From the NCBI GenBank assembly GCA_002835675.1, contig PIZR01000003.1, positions 310,001-374,000 of the forward strand: a stretch of 64,000 bases of DNA, given 5' to 3'. The stretch comes from Bacillus sp. BA3 (GTDB lineage Bacteria > Bacillota > Bacilli > Bacillales > DSM-1321). This document shows, piece by piece, positions 18,672 through 27,801 of the stretch (the first letter of the stretch is position 1; the number at the start of each line of letters is the position of its first letter). The notes under the pieces are model-generated. The model searched no databases. It saw only the letters and a program-made list of their open reading frames with translations, and was not told the DNA's origin. The position numbers and the translations under genes are program-made.

Positions 18672-21046
18672 CACTCCTCACCCTCCAAAGCAGCTTCATC
18701 TTCCTGATTGCTATTCATATATTCCATAAAGCGGATGCTTATCTCCGACTCAATTTTACTTAATAGAAGGTTAAATTGATTGAGAGCTTCTTTTTCAAAC
18801 AACGTATATGGGTCCTGCTGACCATATCCGCTTAAACCAACGCCTTCCTTCACACTGTTCATTTGATCCAGGTGGTTCATCCAATTTGTATCGATATGCT
18901 GCAGCATGAAAGCGCGCAACTGGTTTCCCCATTCTGCATCGTCCTGAAAGATCACCAATCTCGATTCCAATTCACCAAAAGCATCCAACGCTTTTCCTTG
19001 GATTTGGCCATCTAAATCCTGCAAATCACTTGCCTGCCAACCTAACGACTGGAAAACAGGGGAAAGCTCTTCAATTAAGGCAGAGGAATCAGGTTCCATC
19101 TTATGTTCAGGGGAATATTTCACTGTGAGCCGAGTAATGTATTTTTTGATATATTCAAGTAAAATGGCCGACATCCGTTCAGGCTCCATATCAAGAATAC
19201 GATCTCTCATTGCATAGATGATTTTACTCTGCTCATTTAATGCATGCTCTAACTTCAATAAATGGTAACGGCTTGATTGATGCATTTGCTCTACCGTTTC
19301 CTGAACCAATTTAACGAATTTATCGGGTGCAGGGCTCAGCACCAATCCATTTTCATCCGTTTTGATTTTCTTGATATAACGTCCGATTTCTTCTTCATCA
19401 TAGTAATCAAACAAATCATCTTCCAAACAAATGATGAATTGTGTTGAACCAGGATCACCCTGCCGGCCGGAACGTCCTCTTAGCTGCATATCGATCCGAC
19501 GGCTCTCGTGTCGCTCCGTACCGATAATATGAAGGCCGCCCAATTCCTTGACATCATTTCCAAGTATTATATCCGTTCCTCTACCAGCCATGTTCGTAGC
19601 CAGCATCACTTGATTTTTTTGCCCGGCATTCGCGATGATTTCCGCTTCATCCTCTTCCGTCTTCGCATTAAGGATTTGATGTTTAATTCTCCCCTTCTCT
19701 AGTTGAACCGAAATTTTTTCAGATTGCTCAATGGAGGTCGTCCCGATCAGAATGGGTCTGCCTCCATCATGAATCCGTTTTACTTCCATGACGATTTTGT
19801 TGATTTTGCTTGTTTCATCTTTATAAATCAAATCAACCTCATCAACTCGAATAATAGGCTCATTAGTTGGAATTTCAATGACTGGGAGCTGATATATTTC
19901 CCAGAATTCAGACTTGGATGGCATGGCACTGCCTGTCATCCCAGACATTGAATGATATAATCGAAAATAATTTTGGACAGTAATCATAGCCTGTGTTTCA
20001 TTCTCTTCGGAAATCTCCAAGCCCTCTTTTGCCTCAATCGCTTGATGAAGCCCTTCACTGAAACTTCGCCCTTCCATCACCCTGCCTGTGAATTTATCGA
20101 TGATTGCAATCTTTTCATCGACGACAATGTAGTCGACATCCAATTTCATGATTGCATGGGCTTTTAGCGCCTGTGTAACATTATGTAATAGCTCTTGATG
20201 CTCCATCCCATACAGATTGTCGATACCAAAGGCCGCTTCAATCCTGGAAGCCCCTTGATCCGTGAAAAAGACGGACTTTGAATCGATGTAAATCTCGTAA
20301 TCCTCATTTTCTACAAATGACTTCATGATTTGTGCCGTGATCTGGTGAAGCTCGGTTCCGTCGCTTGCCCTGCCCGCAATGATTAATGGTGTCCTCGCTT
20401 CATCAATCAAGATGCTGTCAATCTCATCGACAATGGCAAATCGGTGTCCTCTTTGAACCTTGTCTTCTTTTCGGTAGACCATATTATCACGCAAATAATC
20501 AAAACCGAACTCTGTTGCCGTCCCATACGTGATATCTGCGGCATACGCATTACGTTTTGCAGAAGTCCCCATTTGGGAAATGTTCAAACCAACCGTCAGT
20601 CCTAGATATTCTAGAATTTTTCCCATCAACTCTTTATCACGTCTGGCCAAATATTCATTGGCCGTAATAATATGCACACCATTACCGTACAGTGCATGTA
20701 AATAGCTAGGCAAAGTGGAGACAAGCGTCTTCCCCTCGCCCGTATTCATTTGTGCAATGCCCCCTTCACTCAGGACAAAACCGCCTGCAATCTGAACATC
20801 ATGGTGCCTAAGATTCAATACTCGCTTGGAAGCCTCCCTCACGACCGCAAAAGCTTCGGCTTGTATATCCAATATATTGTCACCAGCATCCAATTTGCTT
20901 TTAAATTTATCCTTCATTCCGCTTAATTCCAGATCTGAATATCTTTCATATTTACCCTCTAGCCGATTCACTTCTTCTACCAACTTATAAATTCTCTTCA
21001 AGTCTTTAGAACCTTCTTTGAAGAACTTTTTCATACTGGATAGCAT
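18671..21046 (-). CDS. secA2: Accessory secretion ATPase SecA2
   Basis: 791 residues. The SecA motor signatures are complete: NTGEGKTLVSTL near 103 (Walker A), VDEIDSILIDEARTPLII near 207, ATNMAGRGTDIILG near 485 and QLRGRSGRQGDPGSTQF near 525. The C-terminal zinc-binding CxCxSG tail of SecA1 is absent and replaced by an acidic end, typical of SecA2. SecA2 exports a small set of surface proteins, such as S-layer proteins and hydrolases, through SecYEG. It forms an operon with the SLAP gene and is divergent from the alkaline phosphatase gene. Confidence 0.92.
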   Translation of the reverse strand: MLSSMKKFFKEGSKDLKRIYKLVEEVNRLEGKYERYSDLELSGMKDKFKSKLDAGDNILDIQAEAFAVVREASKRVLNLRHHDVQIAGGFVLSEGGIAQMNTGEGKTLVSTLPSYLHALYGNGVHIITANEYLARRDKELMGKILEYLGLTVGLNISQMGTSAKRNAYAADITYGTATEFGFDYLRDNMVYRKEDKVQRGHRFAIVDEIDSILIDEARTPLIIAGRASDGTELHQITAQIMKSFVENEDYEIYIDSKSVFFTDQGASRIEAAFGIDNLYGMEHQELLHNVTQALKAHAIMKLDVDYIVVDEKIAIIDKFTGRVMEGRSFSEGLHQAIEAKEGLEISEENETQAMITVQNYFRLYHSMSGMTGSAMPSKSEFWEIYQLPVIEIPTNEPIIRVDEVDLIYKDETSKINKIVMEVKRIHDGGRPILIGTTSIEQSEKISVQLEKGRIKHQILNAKTEEDEAEIIANAGQKNQVMLATNMAGRGTDIILGNDVKELGGLHIIGTERHESRRIDMQLRGRSGRQGDPGSTQFIICLEDDLFDYYDEEEIGRYIKKIKTDENGLVLSPAPDKFVKLVQETVEQMHQSSRYHLLKLEHALNEQSKIIYAMRDRILDMEPERMSAILLEYIKKYITRLTVKYSPEHKMEPDSSALIEELSPVFQSLGWQASDLQDLDGQIQGKALDAFGELESRLVIFQDDAEWGNQLRAFMLQHIDTNWMNHLDQMNSVKEGVGLSGYGQQDPYTLFEKEALNQFNLLLSKIESEISIRFMEYMNSNQEDEAALEGEE

Positions 21047-21160
21047 AGGGTTCTCTCTCCCATTATTTGAATTGACCTTTAGTGAAATTATATCAGTTAA
21101 GTATTTACTGTTTATAAATTATCAACTTCATATTGTAATTATATAGAAATTCTTTCTTTT

Positions 21161-21257
21161 TTTGAAAGATAAATTACGCAAAAACCGACTGGTTGCCGGT
21201 AACAGTGCTAAAAAGATTAGCTCCATCCTGAATATCAGGGAGGGGTTTTTTTATCGA
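21161..21257 (+). promoter_or_regulatory. Structured leader with attenuator-like terminator before the phosphatase gene
   Basis: The leader shows three consecutive hairpins: AACC/GGTT (21181-21192), GCTAA/TTAGC (21207-21221) and CCTGA/TCAGG (21227-21239) extended by flanking C/G runs and followed by seven T. The last one is a rho-independent terminator placed about 50 bases before the start codon, with no gene upstream on this strand. This is the layout of a transcription attenuator or riboswitch. I could not match it to a known class. Confidence 0.45.
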
Positions 21258-21302
21258 TTTAGACAAATAATAGGAAGACTTTCACCCAATGGAGGATTAC
21301 AG

Positions 21303-22718
21303 ATGAATAAAACATCCAGACATAAACCACATCGCTTTGGATTATTCGTTCTTATGATTTGTTTTATTTGCATGAGCTCCCCTATTCAAGCAGAATCAAA
21401 AAACACCCCCAAGAATGTCATATTGCTGATTGGCGACGGCATGGGGTTAGGGGCGATAGAAATTGCCCGGCAATTGGAATATGGAAAGACAGGTGCACTG
21501 CATTTGGAAAAACTGGAGCATGTTGCCCTGATGCGCACGTATTCCGCCAATAATTACGTCACTGACTCGGCAGCAGGAGGATCCGCGATTGCCACTGGTA
21601 TAAAAACGAACAATGAATCGATCGGAGTCGATGCCAATGGTTCCGAGGTCGATAGTGTATTGGATGCCTTTCAGAACAATGGAAAAAAAGTCGGGATCAT
21701 CTCAACCAATATGGTAGTCGATGCCACCCCCGCTTCCTTTGGTGCAAGTGTTCCTAACCGCTGGACAGGCGGCGCAAATATCGCGAGGCAGCTCTTTGAT
21801 AACCGGATCGACGTCATCCTCGGCGGAGGTGCCAGCTATTTCGAGGCGGATAAGCAGAAAGGCGAGGATTTAATCGGTAAATTTAAACAAGCTGGCTATG
21901 GGATTACGACGACTAAAGAAGAACTTAGTTCCATAAATAAACCGGAAAAACTTTTAGGATTATTTCACCCTACCTATATGAATTTTAAACTGGATAAAGA
22001 AGTATTACATTCTCAAGAGCCATCTCTAACCGAAATGACATCCAAAGCGTTGGATATTTTATCACGGGGTGATAAGGGATTTTTCTTGATGGCCGAAGGT
22101 GCGCGTATTGACCATATGGAGCATGCAGCTGATATCACTGGAATATGGAAAGAAACGATTGAATTTGACCAAACGGTGAAAGAGGTTGTAAATTGGGCAA
22201 AAAATCGAAATGATACGTTGATCGTTGTACTTGCAGACCACGAAACAATGGGGACCTCCGCTTCTGAAACAATGGATATCACGGCATTAAAAAAAATCAG
22301 GGTTTCATCTGAATATATGTCCAAACAGCTTACATTCGATAAAAATAATGAAATCAATCCAGAAAGCGTCGTTTCCACATTCAAAAAGTATGCACATATA
22401 TCCCTTACGGATCAGGAAGTCGATCAATTCATCGATAACGTAAGAAAAAATAAAACGCTTGTCTATCCACAGCATCAAATAGATTGGGAAATCGGAAGCA
22501 CCATCGCCAGGCATTATAAGGCGGGTATAGCTGATCGAAGCATACGGGCGGCCAGTTCCACAGGAGGGCACACAGCCAATATGATTCCCGTTTTCGCTTC
22601 GGGTCCAGGCAGTGAAGCCTTTGATGGAGTCATTGAAAATACGGATATTTCGAAAATCATCACAAAAGCCGCCGGTGTTCCGTTCACACCCGGGCAGCAT
22701 AAAACAAAAGAGGAATGA
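21303..22718 (+). CDS. Alkaline phosphatase (secreted)
   Basis: 471 residues from the ATG that has GGAGG 6 bases upstream; an open frame extends 47 codons further up but runs through the leader hairpins. A signal peptide (FGLFVLMICFICMSSPIQA) is followed by LLIGDGMGLG (metal-binding Asp), the nucleophile Ser in NYVTDSAAGGSA, the His-rich MAEGARIDHMEHAAD, VLADHETMG, and a late His in TGGHTAN. This is the complete alkaline phosphatase core that releases phosphate from esters outside the cell. Such genes are usually under PhoP control; here a leader terminator may add a second control level. Confidence 0.92.
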   Translation: MNKTSRHKPHRFGLFVLMICFICMSSPIQAESKNTPKNVILLIGDGMGLGAIEIARQLEYGKTGALHLEKLEHVALMRTYSANNYVTDSAAGGSAIATGIKTNNESIGVDANGSEVDSVLDAFQNNGKKVGIISTNMVVDATPASFGASVPNRWTGGANIARQLFDNRIDVILGGGASYFEADKQKGEDLIGKFKQAGYGITTTKEELSSINKPEKLLGLFHPTYMNFKLDKEVLHSQEPSLTEMTSKALDILSRGDKGFFLMAEGARIDHMEHAADITGIWKETIEFDQTVKEVVNWAKNRNDTLIVVLADHETMGTSASETMDITALKKIRVSSEYMSKQLTFDKNNEINPESVVSTFKKYAHISLTDQEVDQFIDNVRKNKTLVYPQHQIDWEIGSTIARHYKAGIADRSIRAASSTGGHTANMIPVFASGPGSEAFDGVIENTDISKIITKAAGVPFTPGQHKTKEE

Positions 22719-22740
22719 CATCATTACATCCTCTTTTAAG
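22706..22740 (+). terminator. Terminator after the alkaline phosphatase gene
   Basis: Arms AAAAGAGGA / TCCTCTTTT spanning the stop codon. Confidence 0.65.
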
Positions 22741-22774
22741 TTTCTTCCTCATTAACCTTTCTTTTGAGATGCGT

Positions 22775-23048
22775 TTACTCAAGTTTTGGGGTATTTCTTT
22801 GAAGTTTTGGAGCATTTACTCATGAGGTTGGTGAATCTGCTCATTGATCTGCGATTTACTCGTGAGTTTAGTGCTTTTACTCGTGAGTTTGGTGCTTTTA
22901 CTCGTGAATTTGAGGCGCTTACTCGTGAGTTTGGTGCTTTTACTCGTGAGTTTGCGCCCTTTACTCGTGAGTTTAGTGCATTTACTCGTGAGTTTGCGAT
23001 TTACTCGCGAATTCGTGCTGTTTTCTTGTAAGTGTAGTGCTTTTACTC
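22775..23048 (+). repeat. 21-bp tandem repeat array (minisatellite)
   Basis: Six near-identical 21-bp units (TTTACTCGTGAGTTTRGTGC) run from 22855 to 22980, followed by two shortened units. At least four diverged copies precede them from 22775 and one degenerate copy follows, about 12-13 units in total. Because 21 is a multiple of 3, plus-strand frames read through as repeats (FTREFSA); I treat these as non-coding because there is no ribosome site or signal. The array fills the gap between the convergent phosphatase and SpoIID-domain genes. Confidence 0.85.
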
Positions 23049-23059
23049 TTTATAAGGTC

Positions 23060-23084
23060 AAAAAAAGACGCCATACATGGCGTC
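23060..23084 (-). terminator. Terminator of the SpoIID-domain gene
   Basis: GACGCC-ATGTAT-GGCGTC hairpin followed by seven T on the minus strand, 9 bases beyond the stop. Confidence 0.85.
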
Positions 23085-23092
23085 CTACTCAT

Positions 23093-25162
23093 TTATTTTT
23101 TTATGTGCTTTTTTAATACATACCCAATTTGGCTTCCCTTTTTCACTTTATACCATTCATCTTGTTGAGCCAGTATCGTTACGGCTTGTTCCCTGTGAAG
23201 AGTGCCAATCGTTTCAGAAGCTGCATTTCTACTTTCTTTAATAGATAATTCGTTTGCTTTCACTATTCCCGTCGTCTTCCTAATCGAGATTTTCGTTGAA
23301 ATGGTTTTCTGATTGTCACTCTCATCCTTAGCGGAGATTTTTACCGTAAATATCCCGTTGGACATATTTTTGAAATCCCAGGTTGCCGATTGACTGCCTT
23401 TATGGAACTGCCTTTCAGAAAGGATGCCGACAACCTTACCTTTACTGTTCTTGATTTCCACCGTTACATTAGCGTTTTCATTAATTGAATACGTTATGTT
23501 CGCTTTCTCGGTACTGTAATCACCCGATGTTTTGACATCCGTGATTTTAGGTGCCGACGTATCTCTACTGATTTTTATCACCATTGTTTCCAAACCTTCA
23601 TTCCCGCCTCGTTCCATTGCTGATAATTCTGCTTCATATGTCCCGTTACTTACCGCTATTATGTTCCAGATAGCTGAATGGGTACCCTTTTTCATTGTTT
23701 GATCACGGACTGGGCTAGCTAAGGCATTACCTTTCCTATCTTTAATCGTGAGAGTTACCACAGCATCTTCTTTTAGGGAGTATGTGATTCCAACCTCATC
23801 ATTTAAATGATCCGTCTTCGCTTTCATGTTTACTGAATTCGGTTCTTCCTTTACAACAATATCCGTTTTAGATCCAGCGCCTGGTCCATATTCCTTTTCT
23901 ATAATTGTGTCAGGATAATAAAAACCCAAAATATCTTGATATGAGTGTCCTGCTTCCGCTCTGTTTTTCGCTCCAAACTGACTTAGTCCGACCCCATGCC
24001 CATATCCTGATCCTTCGATTGCAATTTTGGAAGGATCGGAAGATGAATGGTCAACCAAATAGCTTTTCATCACCTCTTGCCCCACCATGCCCCTGATTTT
24101 GGAAGCCGCTACATTAGTAAGCTTAACCGTTTGCTGCAAAAGTTTTCCCCTATCATCAACGAGATCCCTTACATAGAAATTCATTTGTATGGAGCCTTTC
24201 GTAACCCGACCTCCCGTTTTTTCATCTGTAAAAGTTAACAAGGGAATCTCCGTTATTTTAATATCTTTCTTCGCATATCCATTATTCGTCAGCCAAGCCT
24301 TCAGCTTCGGCACAACCGTTTTATCTTTTTCCTCTACACTTGTCCACCATTCTTCAGGTTTAGATAAATCCATTTTTGACAGGTCGATTTGCTGCTTGTC
24401 CAGCGTTATCGACCAATTGGTTTTTGAATCATAGAAATCTTTTTTGATAGATAAATATGCAAGAGGGTTGCCTCTTGACCAAACATTTGAATTCGATTCG
24501 GTCATCCCTCCATTGCTTGATGAAAAGAACGCTTCGATTATTTCGCCATCATGTTTGATTACCATGCCCTTTGTCTGATCAATGGCTGAATCAGTTCGAT
24601 AATGACCGGCAGCCCCGCCATATACTTGGTAAGAAACTGTATCATCAATGATTGACGATTGATGGCGAAGTGCATACGTCCGGGCGGCAATCGCCTGTGC
24701 TTTTAAGGCTTCGGCATGCCATAGTGCGGGCATCTCCAGCGGGACAACGCCCTTTAGATAATCTTCAATGTAAACAGCATTGATTGGCCGGATGTAACCG
24801 TCCTCCACTGTAAATGTCATTGAGCCTTGATACGGACGGCCGTTTATGGACAATGAAGCTTCAGGTTTAACTGGCATTACCTTAAAGGAAGCATAAGATC
24901 CCGTTTTCTGAGAACCTTTGTAAACGGCAAGTTCAGCCGACTCCGCATTCAGAGTCAGACTTTCACCCGCCTTGATGAATATCTCTCCCCCTGAATTACG
25001 GTAGTCCCCAGTTGCTGTTATTTTAACACTGGTTCTATTCCCCAAATAATTCTTCAGTTTCACTTCCATTGTTGTATTCTCTTCCACAGCCGTTGCTTCA
25101 TGAGAAGGAAATGCAAAAAAAGTGATAAAGAAAGCGATAAACAAATACTTTAAACTTCTCAT
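23093..25162 (-). CDS. Secreted SpoIID/LytB-domain protein with Ig-like and SH3 domains
   Basis: 689 residues with a signal peptide (to about residue 25). A SpoIID/LytB domain spans about 100-425: EDYLKGVVPLEMPALWHAEALKAQAIAARTYA is split here into its two hallmarks, VVPLEMP and AQAIAARTYAL, then FFSSSNGGMTES and YGHGVGLSQFGA. Two FlgD-type Ig modules follow (each with a KGTHSAIW/KGSQSATW core) and a C-terminal bacterial SH3 domain. SpoIID-type domains cut glycan strands lacking stem peptides, or (LytB/CwbA) modulate amidases. GGGGA precedes ATG. Not a sporulation SpoIID, which is present separately further right. Confidence 0.85.
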   Translation of the reverse strand: MRSLKYLFIAFFITFFAFPSHEATAVEENTTMEVKLKNYLGNRTSVKITATGDYRNSGGEIFIKAGESLTLNAESAELAVYKGSQKTGSYASFKVMPVKPEASLSINGRPYQGSMTFTVEDGYIRPINAVYIEDYLKGVVPLEMPALWHAEALKAQAIAARTYALRHQSSIIDDTVSYQVYGGAAGHYRTDSAIDQTKGMVIKHDGEIIEAFFSSSNGGMTESNSNVWSRGNPLAYLSIKKDFYDSKTNWSITLDKQQIDLSKMDLSKPEEWWTSVEEKDKTVVPKLKAWLTNNGYAKKDIKITEIPLLTFTDEKTGGRVTKGSIQMNFYVRDLVDDRGKLLQQTVKLTNVAASKIRGMVGQEVMKSYLVDHSSSDPSKIAIEGSGYGHGVGLSQFGAKNRAEAGHSYQDILGFYYPDTIIEKEYGPGAGSKTDIVVKEEPNSVNMKAKTDHLNDEVGITYSLKEDAVVTLTIKDRKGNALASPVRDQTMKKGTHSAIWNIIAVSNGTYEAELSAMERGGNEGLETMVIKISRDTSAPKITDVKTSGDYSTEKANITYSINENANVTVEIKNSKGKVVGILSERQFHKGSQSATWDFKNMSNGIFTVKISAKDESDNQKTISTKISIRKTTGIVKANELSIKESRNAASETIGTLHREQAVTILAQQDEWYKVKKGSQIGYVLKKHIKK

Positions 25163-25342
25163 TCCCCTTCATCCTCATTCCTTTTCTATTTATCTTTTCA
25201 AGACTTTTGAATTAACCCTGTTCAATCTATTGGCATGAGAAAACTATTTACTTGTAGGTTACTGAACTCTCTTTTTACATTCTGTATGTACGCCGCATTA
25301 TCCTTCAAATCCGGCTTTATTGTGTAATCGGAATCCACAACC

Positions 25343-25388
25343 AAAATAAAAGCAGGACATGGAAGAAACCATGTCCTGCTTTTATTTT
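25343..25388. terminator. Strong bidirectional terminator after pbpC
   Basis: A perfect 20-bp stem with a 6-base loop, flanked by T-rich ends (core GCAGGACATGG / CCATGTCCTGC). Confidence 0.88.
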
Positions 25389-25420
25389 GGTAAATGCTTG
25401 CTGATGGGTGACTTTTTTCT

Positions 25421-27427
25421 TTACTTCAAATACTTCTTCAACACCGGTTTCATTTGATCGACAACGACATGGCTGCCGCCTCGGCCTTTTACATCTTCAA
25501 TCATCCATGCCATGAGAAGTTCCGGGTCTTCTGTGTCCATGGCAACGAACCAGCCATTTTCTGTTCCGTCCGCATTTTTGGATGCCTTGATTTCAGCAGT
25601 TCCTGTTTTAGCAGCGATTTTGATGCCAAGATCATCTATTCCATGTCCGCTTCCCTTAGGATGTTCCACTACTTGTGTCAGCATCTTGGTGACCTGATTT
25701 GCTTGGTCAGCTGATATCGCATTTTCTTTCCATATTTTCTTTTCTATTTTATCTCCTGTTATTAACGAAGGTGCCGGGATGTTCCCTGCATTCAAAAAGG
25801 CTGAATAGGTCATGGCGAGATGAAGCGTACTCATTTGGACTTGCGCTTGACCATATCCAGCGTCAGCCAAACGTCCCTCACTATCGATCTTACCGATGCT
25901 CGATGCTTTGATCGGATAATCGTAATTCAAAGGCTCATCAAATCCGAATGCCTTGAGTCCATTTGTGAATTTTTCCTTACCAAGCCCCAGAGCTTTTTGG
26001 GCAAAGTAAATATTGTCTGAATAAATTAAAGCCTTTTCCATATCGATTGGAACCCCAGGGTCCGAAACCCTTGTAATGGAATGATCTTTCCATGTCGATT
26101 TGGCCCATGTTTTCCCTTGAATATTGATCGACTCTTTCGGATCCACGCCATTTTTCAAAGCGATTGCCGCAGTGATGGCCTTAATGGTTGAACCAGGTGC
26201 AAACGTCGAACTGAAACGGTTCAAAAGTGGTTTTTCCGGGTCTTCTTCAAGCGCTTTTTGTTCCGCATTCGTTATTCCGAAAATATATTTATTAGGATCG
26301 AATGACGGACTTGAAACAAGTGCAAGCGTTTCGCCTGTCTTCGGATCAATTGCCGATGCCGATCCGGCTTCGTTCTTATATTGTTTGAAGATATCCTTTT
26401 GAAGCTCGGCGTCGATGGTCAATGTAATTGTTTCTCCCTCTTCAGCAGGCTTTTCAGCAATCACTTTTTCTTCGCCATCTTCGGCTCTAATAAAGATTTT
26501 ACCGCCAGGTTTGCCTTTAAGCCGCGCTTCCAAAACTTCCTCAAGACCGCGTTTGCCAATAACATCACTTGCTGTATATCCTTTTCCTTTCAATTTCTCC
26601 AGATCTTCGGCCGATGCCTCACCGACATATCCAATTAGATGGGCAGTAGCCTCTTTATATGGATATATGCGTTCTTCCGTATTATTGACAGATACACCAG
26701 CAATGCTTAATAGCTTTTCCAAGGTTGCATTATTATCATTTGACATTTTCTTGATGGGCACGAAATAGCTTGGCTTTACCCATGTTTGTTTTAATTTCTG
26801 ATTCACTTCGTCGGTGGACATATTAAGGATTCCAGCGACCTTTTTAACCGTTTCGGATTCATTGGCCATTTTCTCTGGCACGATTCCCACTTCTGCAACC
26901 GTTCCATTCATGGCAAGGCCGCGTTCATTTCTATCGACAATTTCCCCGCGAATGGCTGGATACGATTCAACCGATACCTTCTCGCCAGCTTTCAATTGAG
27001 GGAATATGTAGCTTTCATCCCACTTGATATACCAATTTTCTTCCTCGCCTTCCCCTTCCTTGACAAGTGTCGCTTTATGATCAGAGCTGACAGCACCCGC
27101 CATAGTGGACATATCAACGGTATATGAAAGGCTTACCTTTTCCCCATCTTTATGGTCTTTCTCTTCTTTTGGCTGTTTATAGTCCACCTTTAATTGGTCG
27201 GCTTCTATGCCCGTATAGATTTTCTCATAACGCTTAGCAAATTCATCCGCACTGATTTTCTTCTTTGTATCAGGCGACAGATACTCGTACATCTTCGCAA
27301 AATCCTGTTTATTCCAAAGCTTCGTGTATGCCGCAAAGCGATCTTCCGGACTTGGCTCATCCGAGCATCCGGCCAGAAACAATACGCTCAACAACAATAA
27401 GCTGGAAACTAAAGCTAGTTTCTTCAT
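25421..27427 (-). CDS. pbpC: Class B penicillin-binding protein PBP3 (MecA-like), lipoprotein
   Basis: 668 residues, the length I recall for B. subtilis PbpC (PBP3). It begins with a lipobox (LFLAGC, Cys21) and an NTF2-like MecA-N domain (about 25-145), then the PBP dimerisation domain and the transpeptidase: SxxK = STIK (Ser413), SxN = SDN near 470, KTG in AAKTGTAEI near 615. All active-site motifs are present, so it should crosslink peptidoglycan outside the membrane. The MecA-N plus transpeptidase layout is also that of low-affinity PBPs. It is monocistronic. Confidence 0.9.
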   Translation of the reverse strand: MKKLALVSSLLLLSVLFLAGCSDEPSPEDRFAAYTKLWNKQDFAKMYEYLSPDTKKKISADEFAKRYEKIYTGIEADQLKVDYKQPKEEKDHKDGEKVSLSYTVDMSTMAGAVSSDHKATLVKEGEGEEENWYIKWDESYIFPQLKAGEKVSVESYPAIRGEIVDRNERGLAMNGTVAEVGIVPEKMANESETVKKVAGILNMSTDEVNQKLKQTWVKPSYFVPIKKMSNDNNATLEKLLSIAGVSVNNTEERIYPYKEATAHLIGYVGEASAEDLEKLKGKGYTASDVIGKRGLEEVLEARLKGKPGGKIFIRAEDGEEKVIAEKPAEEGETITLTIDAELQKDIFKQYKNEAGSASAIDPKTGETLALVSSPSFDPNKYIFGITNAEQKALEEDPEKPLLNRFSSTFAPGSTIKAITAAIALKNGVDPKESINIQGKTWAKSTWKDHSITRVSDPGVPIDMEKALIYSDNIYFAQKALGLGKEKFTNGLKAFGFDEPLNYDYPIKASSIGKIDSEGRLADAGYGQAQVQMSTLHLAMTYSAFLNAGNIPAPSLITGDKIEKKIWKENAISADQANQVTKMLTQVVEHPKGSGHGIDDLGIKIAAKTGTAEIKASKNADGTENGWFVAMDTEDPELLMAWMIEDVKGRGGSHVVVDQMKPVLKKYLK

Positions 27428-27535
27428 AATTTCCTCCTAATGAATAGTTAGAATGATATACCTATAGTTTAGCAAAATATTAGGGGAATGGGGGATTTTA
27501 CATGCCGAATTTCTTCATTTTTCTAATTAACCATG

Positions 27536-27592
27536 TTTTTTCTAAAACAAAAGTCCTGTACATTATGTACAGGACTTTTGTTTTAGAAAAAA
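27536..27592. terminator. Perfect 27-bp hairpin, terminator-like
   Basis: Arms of 27 bp around a 3-base loop (centre TGTACA-TTA-TGTACA), flanked by T on the left and A on the right, so it can stop transcription in either direction. A decayed partial copy (GTACATAATGTTCAGGA) lies at 27783-27799, directly beside the CorA-like stop codon, with a dispersed repeat between the two. Confidence 0.8.
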
Positions 27593-27801
27593 TAGATGAA
27601 GGTCCAGTTCACAAAAAAGATCCAGTTGATTTAAGGAATCAGCTCCCTTTCTGCCGGGTCTGCTAACAAAGGAAACCCGCAGGCGGAAAGCCAGCGCCTA
27701 GAGGCAACGTTCAAAATTGTACAAACCCTAAAAAACGTAGGCAAACTCAATCTTCATCGAGTTTGCCTACAGCCTGGGTCATGTACATAATGTTCAGGAT
27801 T
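27593..27801. repeat. Dispersed GC-rich repeat element, copy 1
   Basis: Contains the family core (CCCGCAGGCGGAAAGC near 27676) and ends in a hairpin GTAGGCAAACTC / GAGTTTGCCTAC (27739-27772). The same core and the same GTAGRCAAACTC-type ends occur in copies near 31.7, 40.1 and 40.4 kb. It separates the CorA-like gene from its strong terminator hairpin. Confidence 0.6.

Noticed and set aside
21161..21257. GEMM-I cyclic-di-GMP riboswitch
   Set aside because: ACGCAAA and GGTTGCCGG are present but the conserved order, the GAAA tetraloop hairpin and the second helix are not; kept only as an unclassified leader.
22786..23031. Open frame encoding FTREFSA-type heptapeptide repeats
   Set aside because: It is a by-product of the 21-bp repeat; no ribosome site, a second frame is equally open, and it runs into the neighbouring terminator region.
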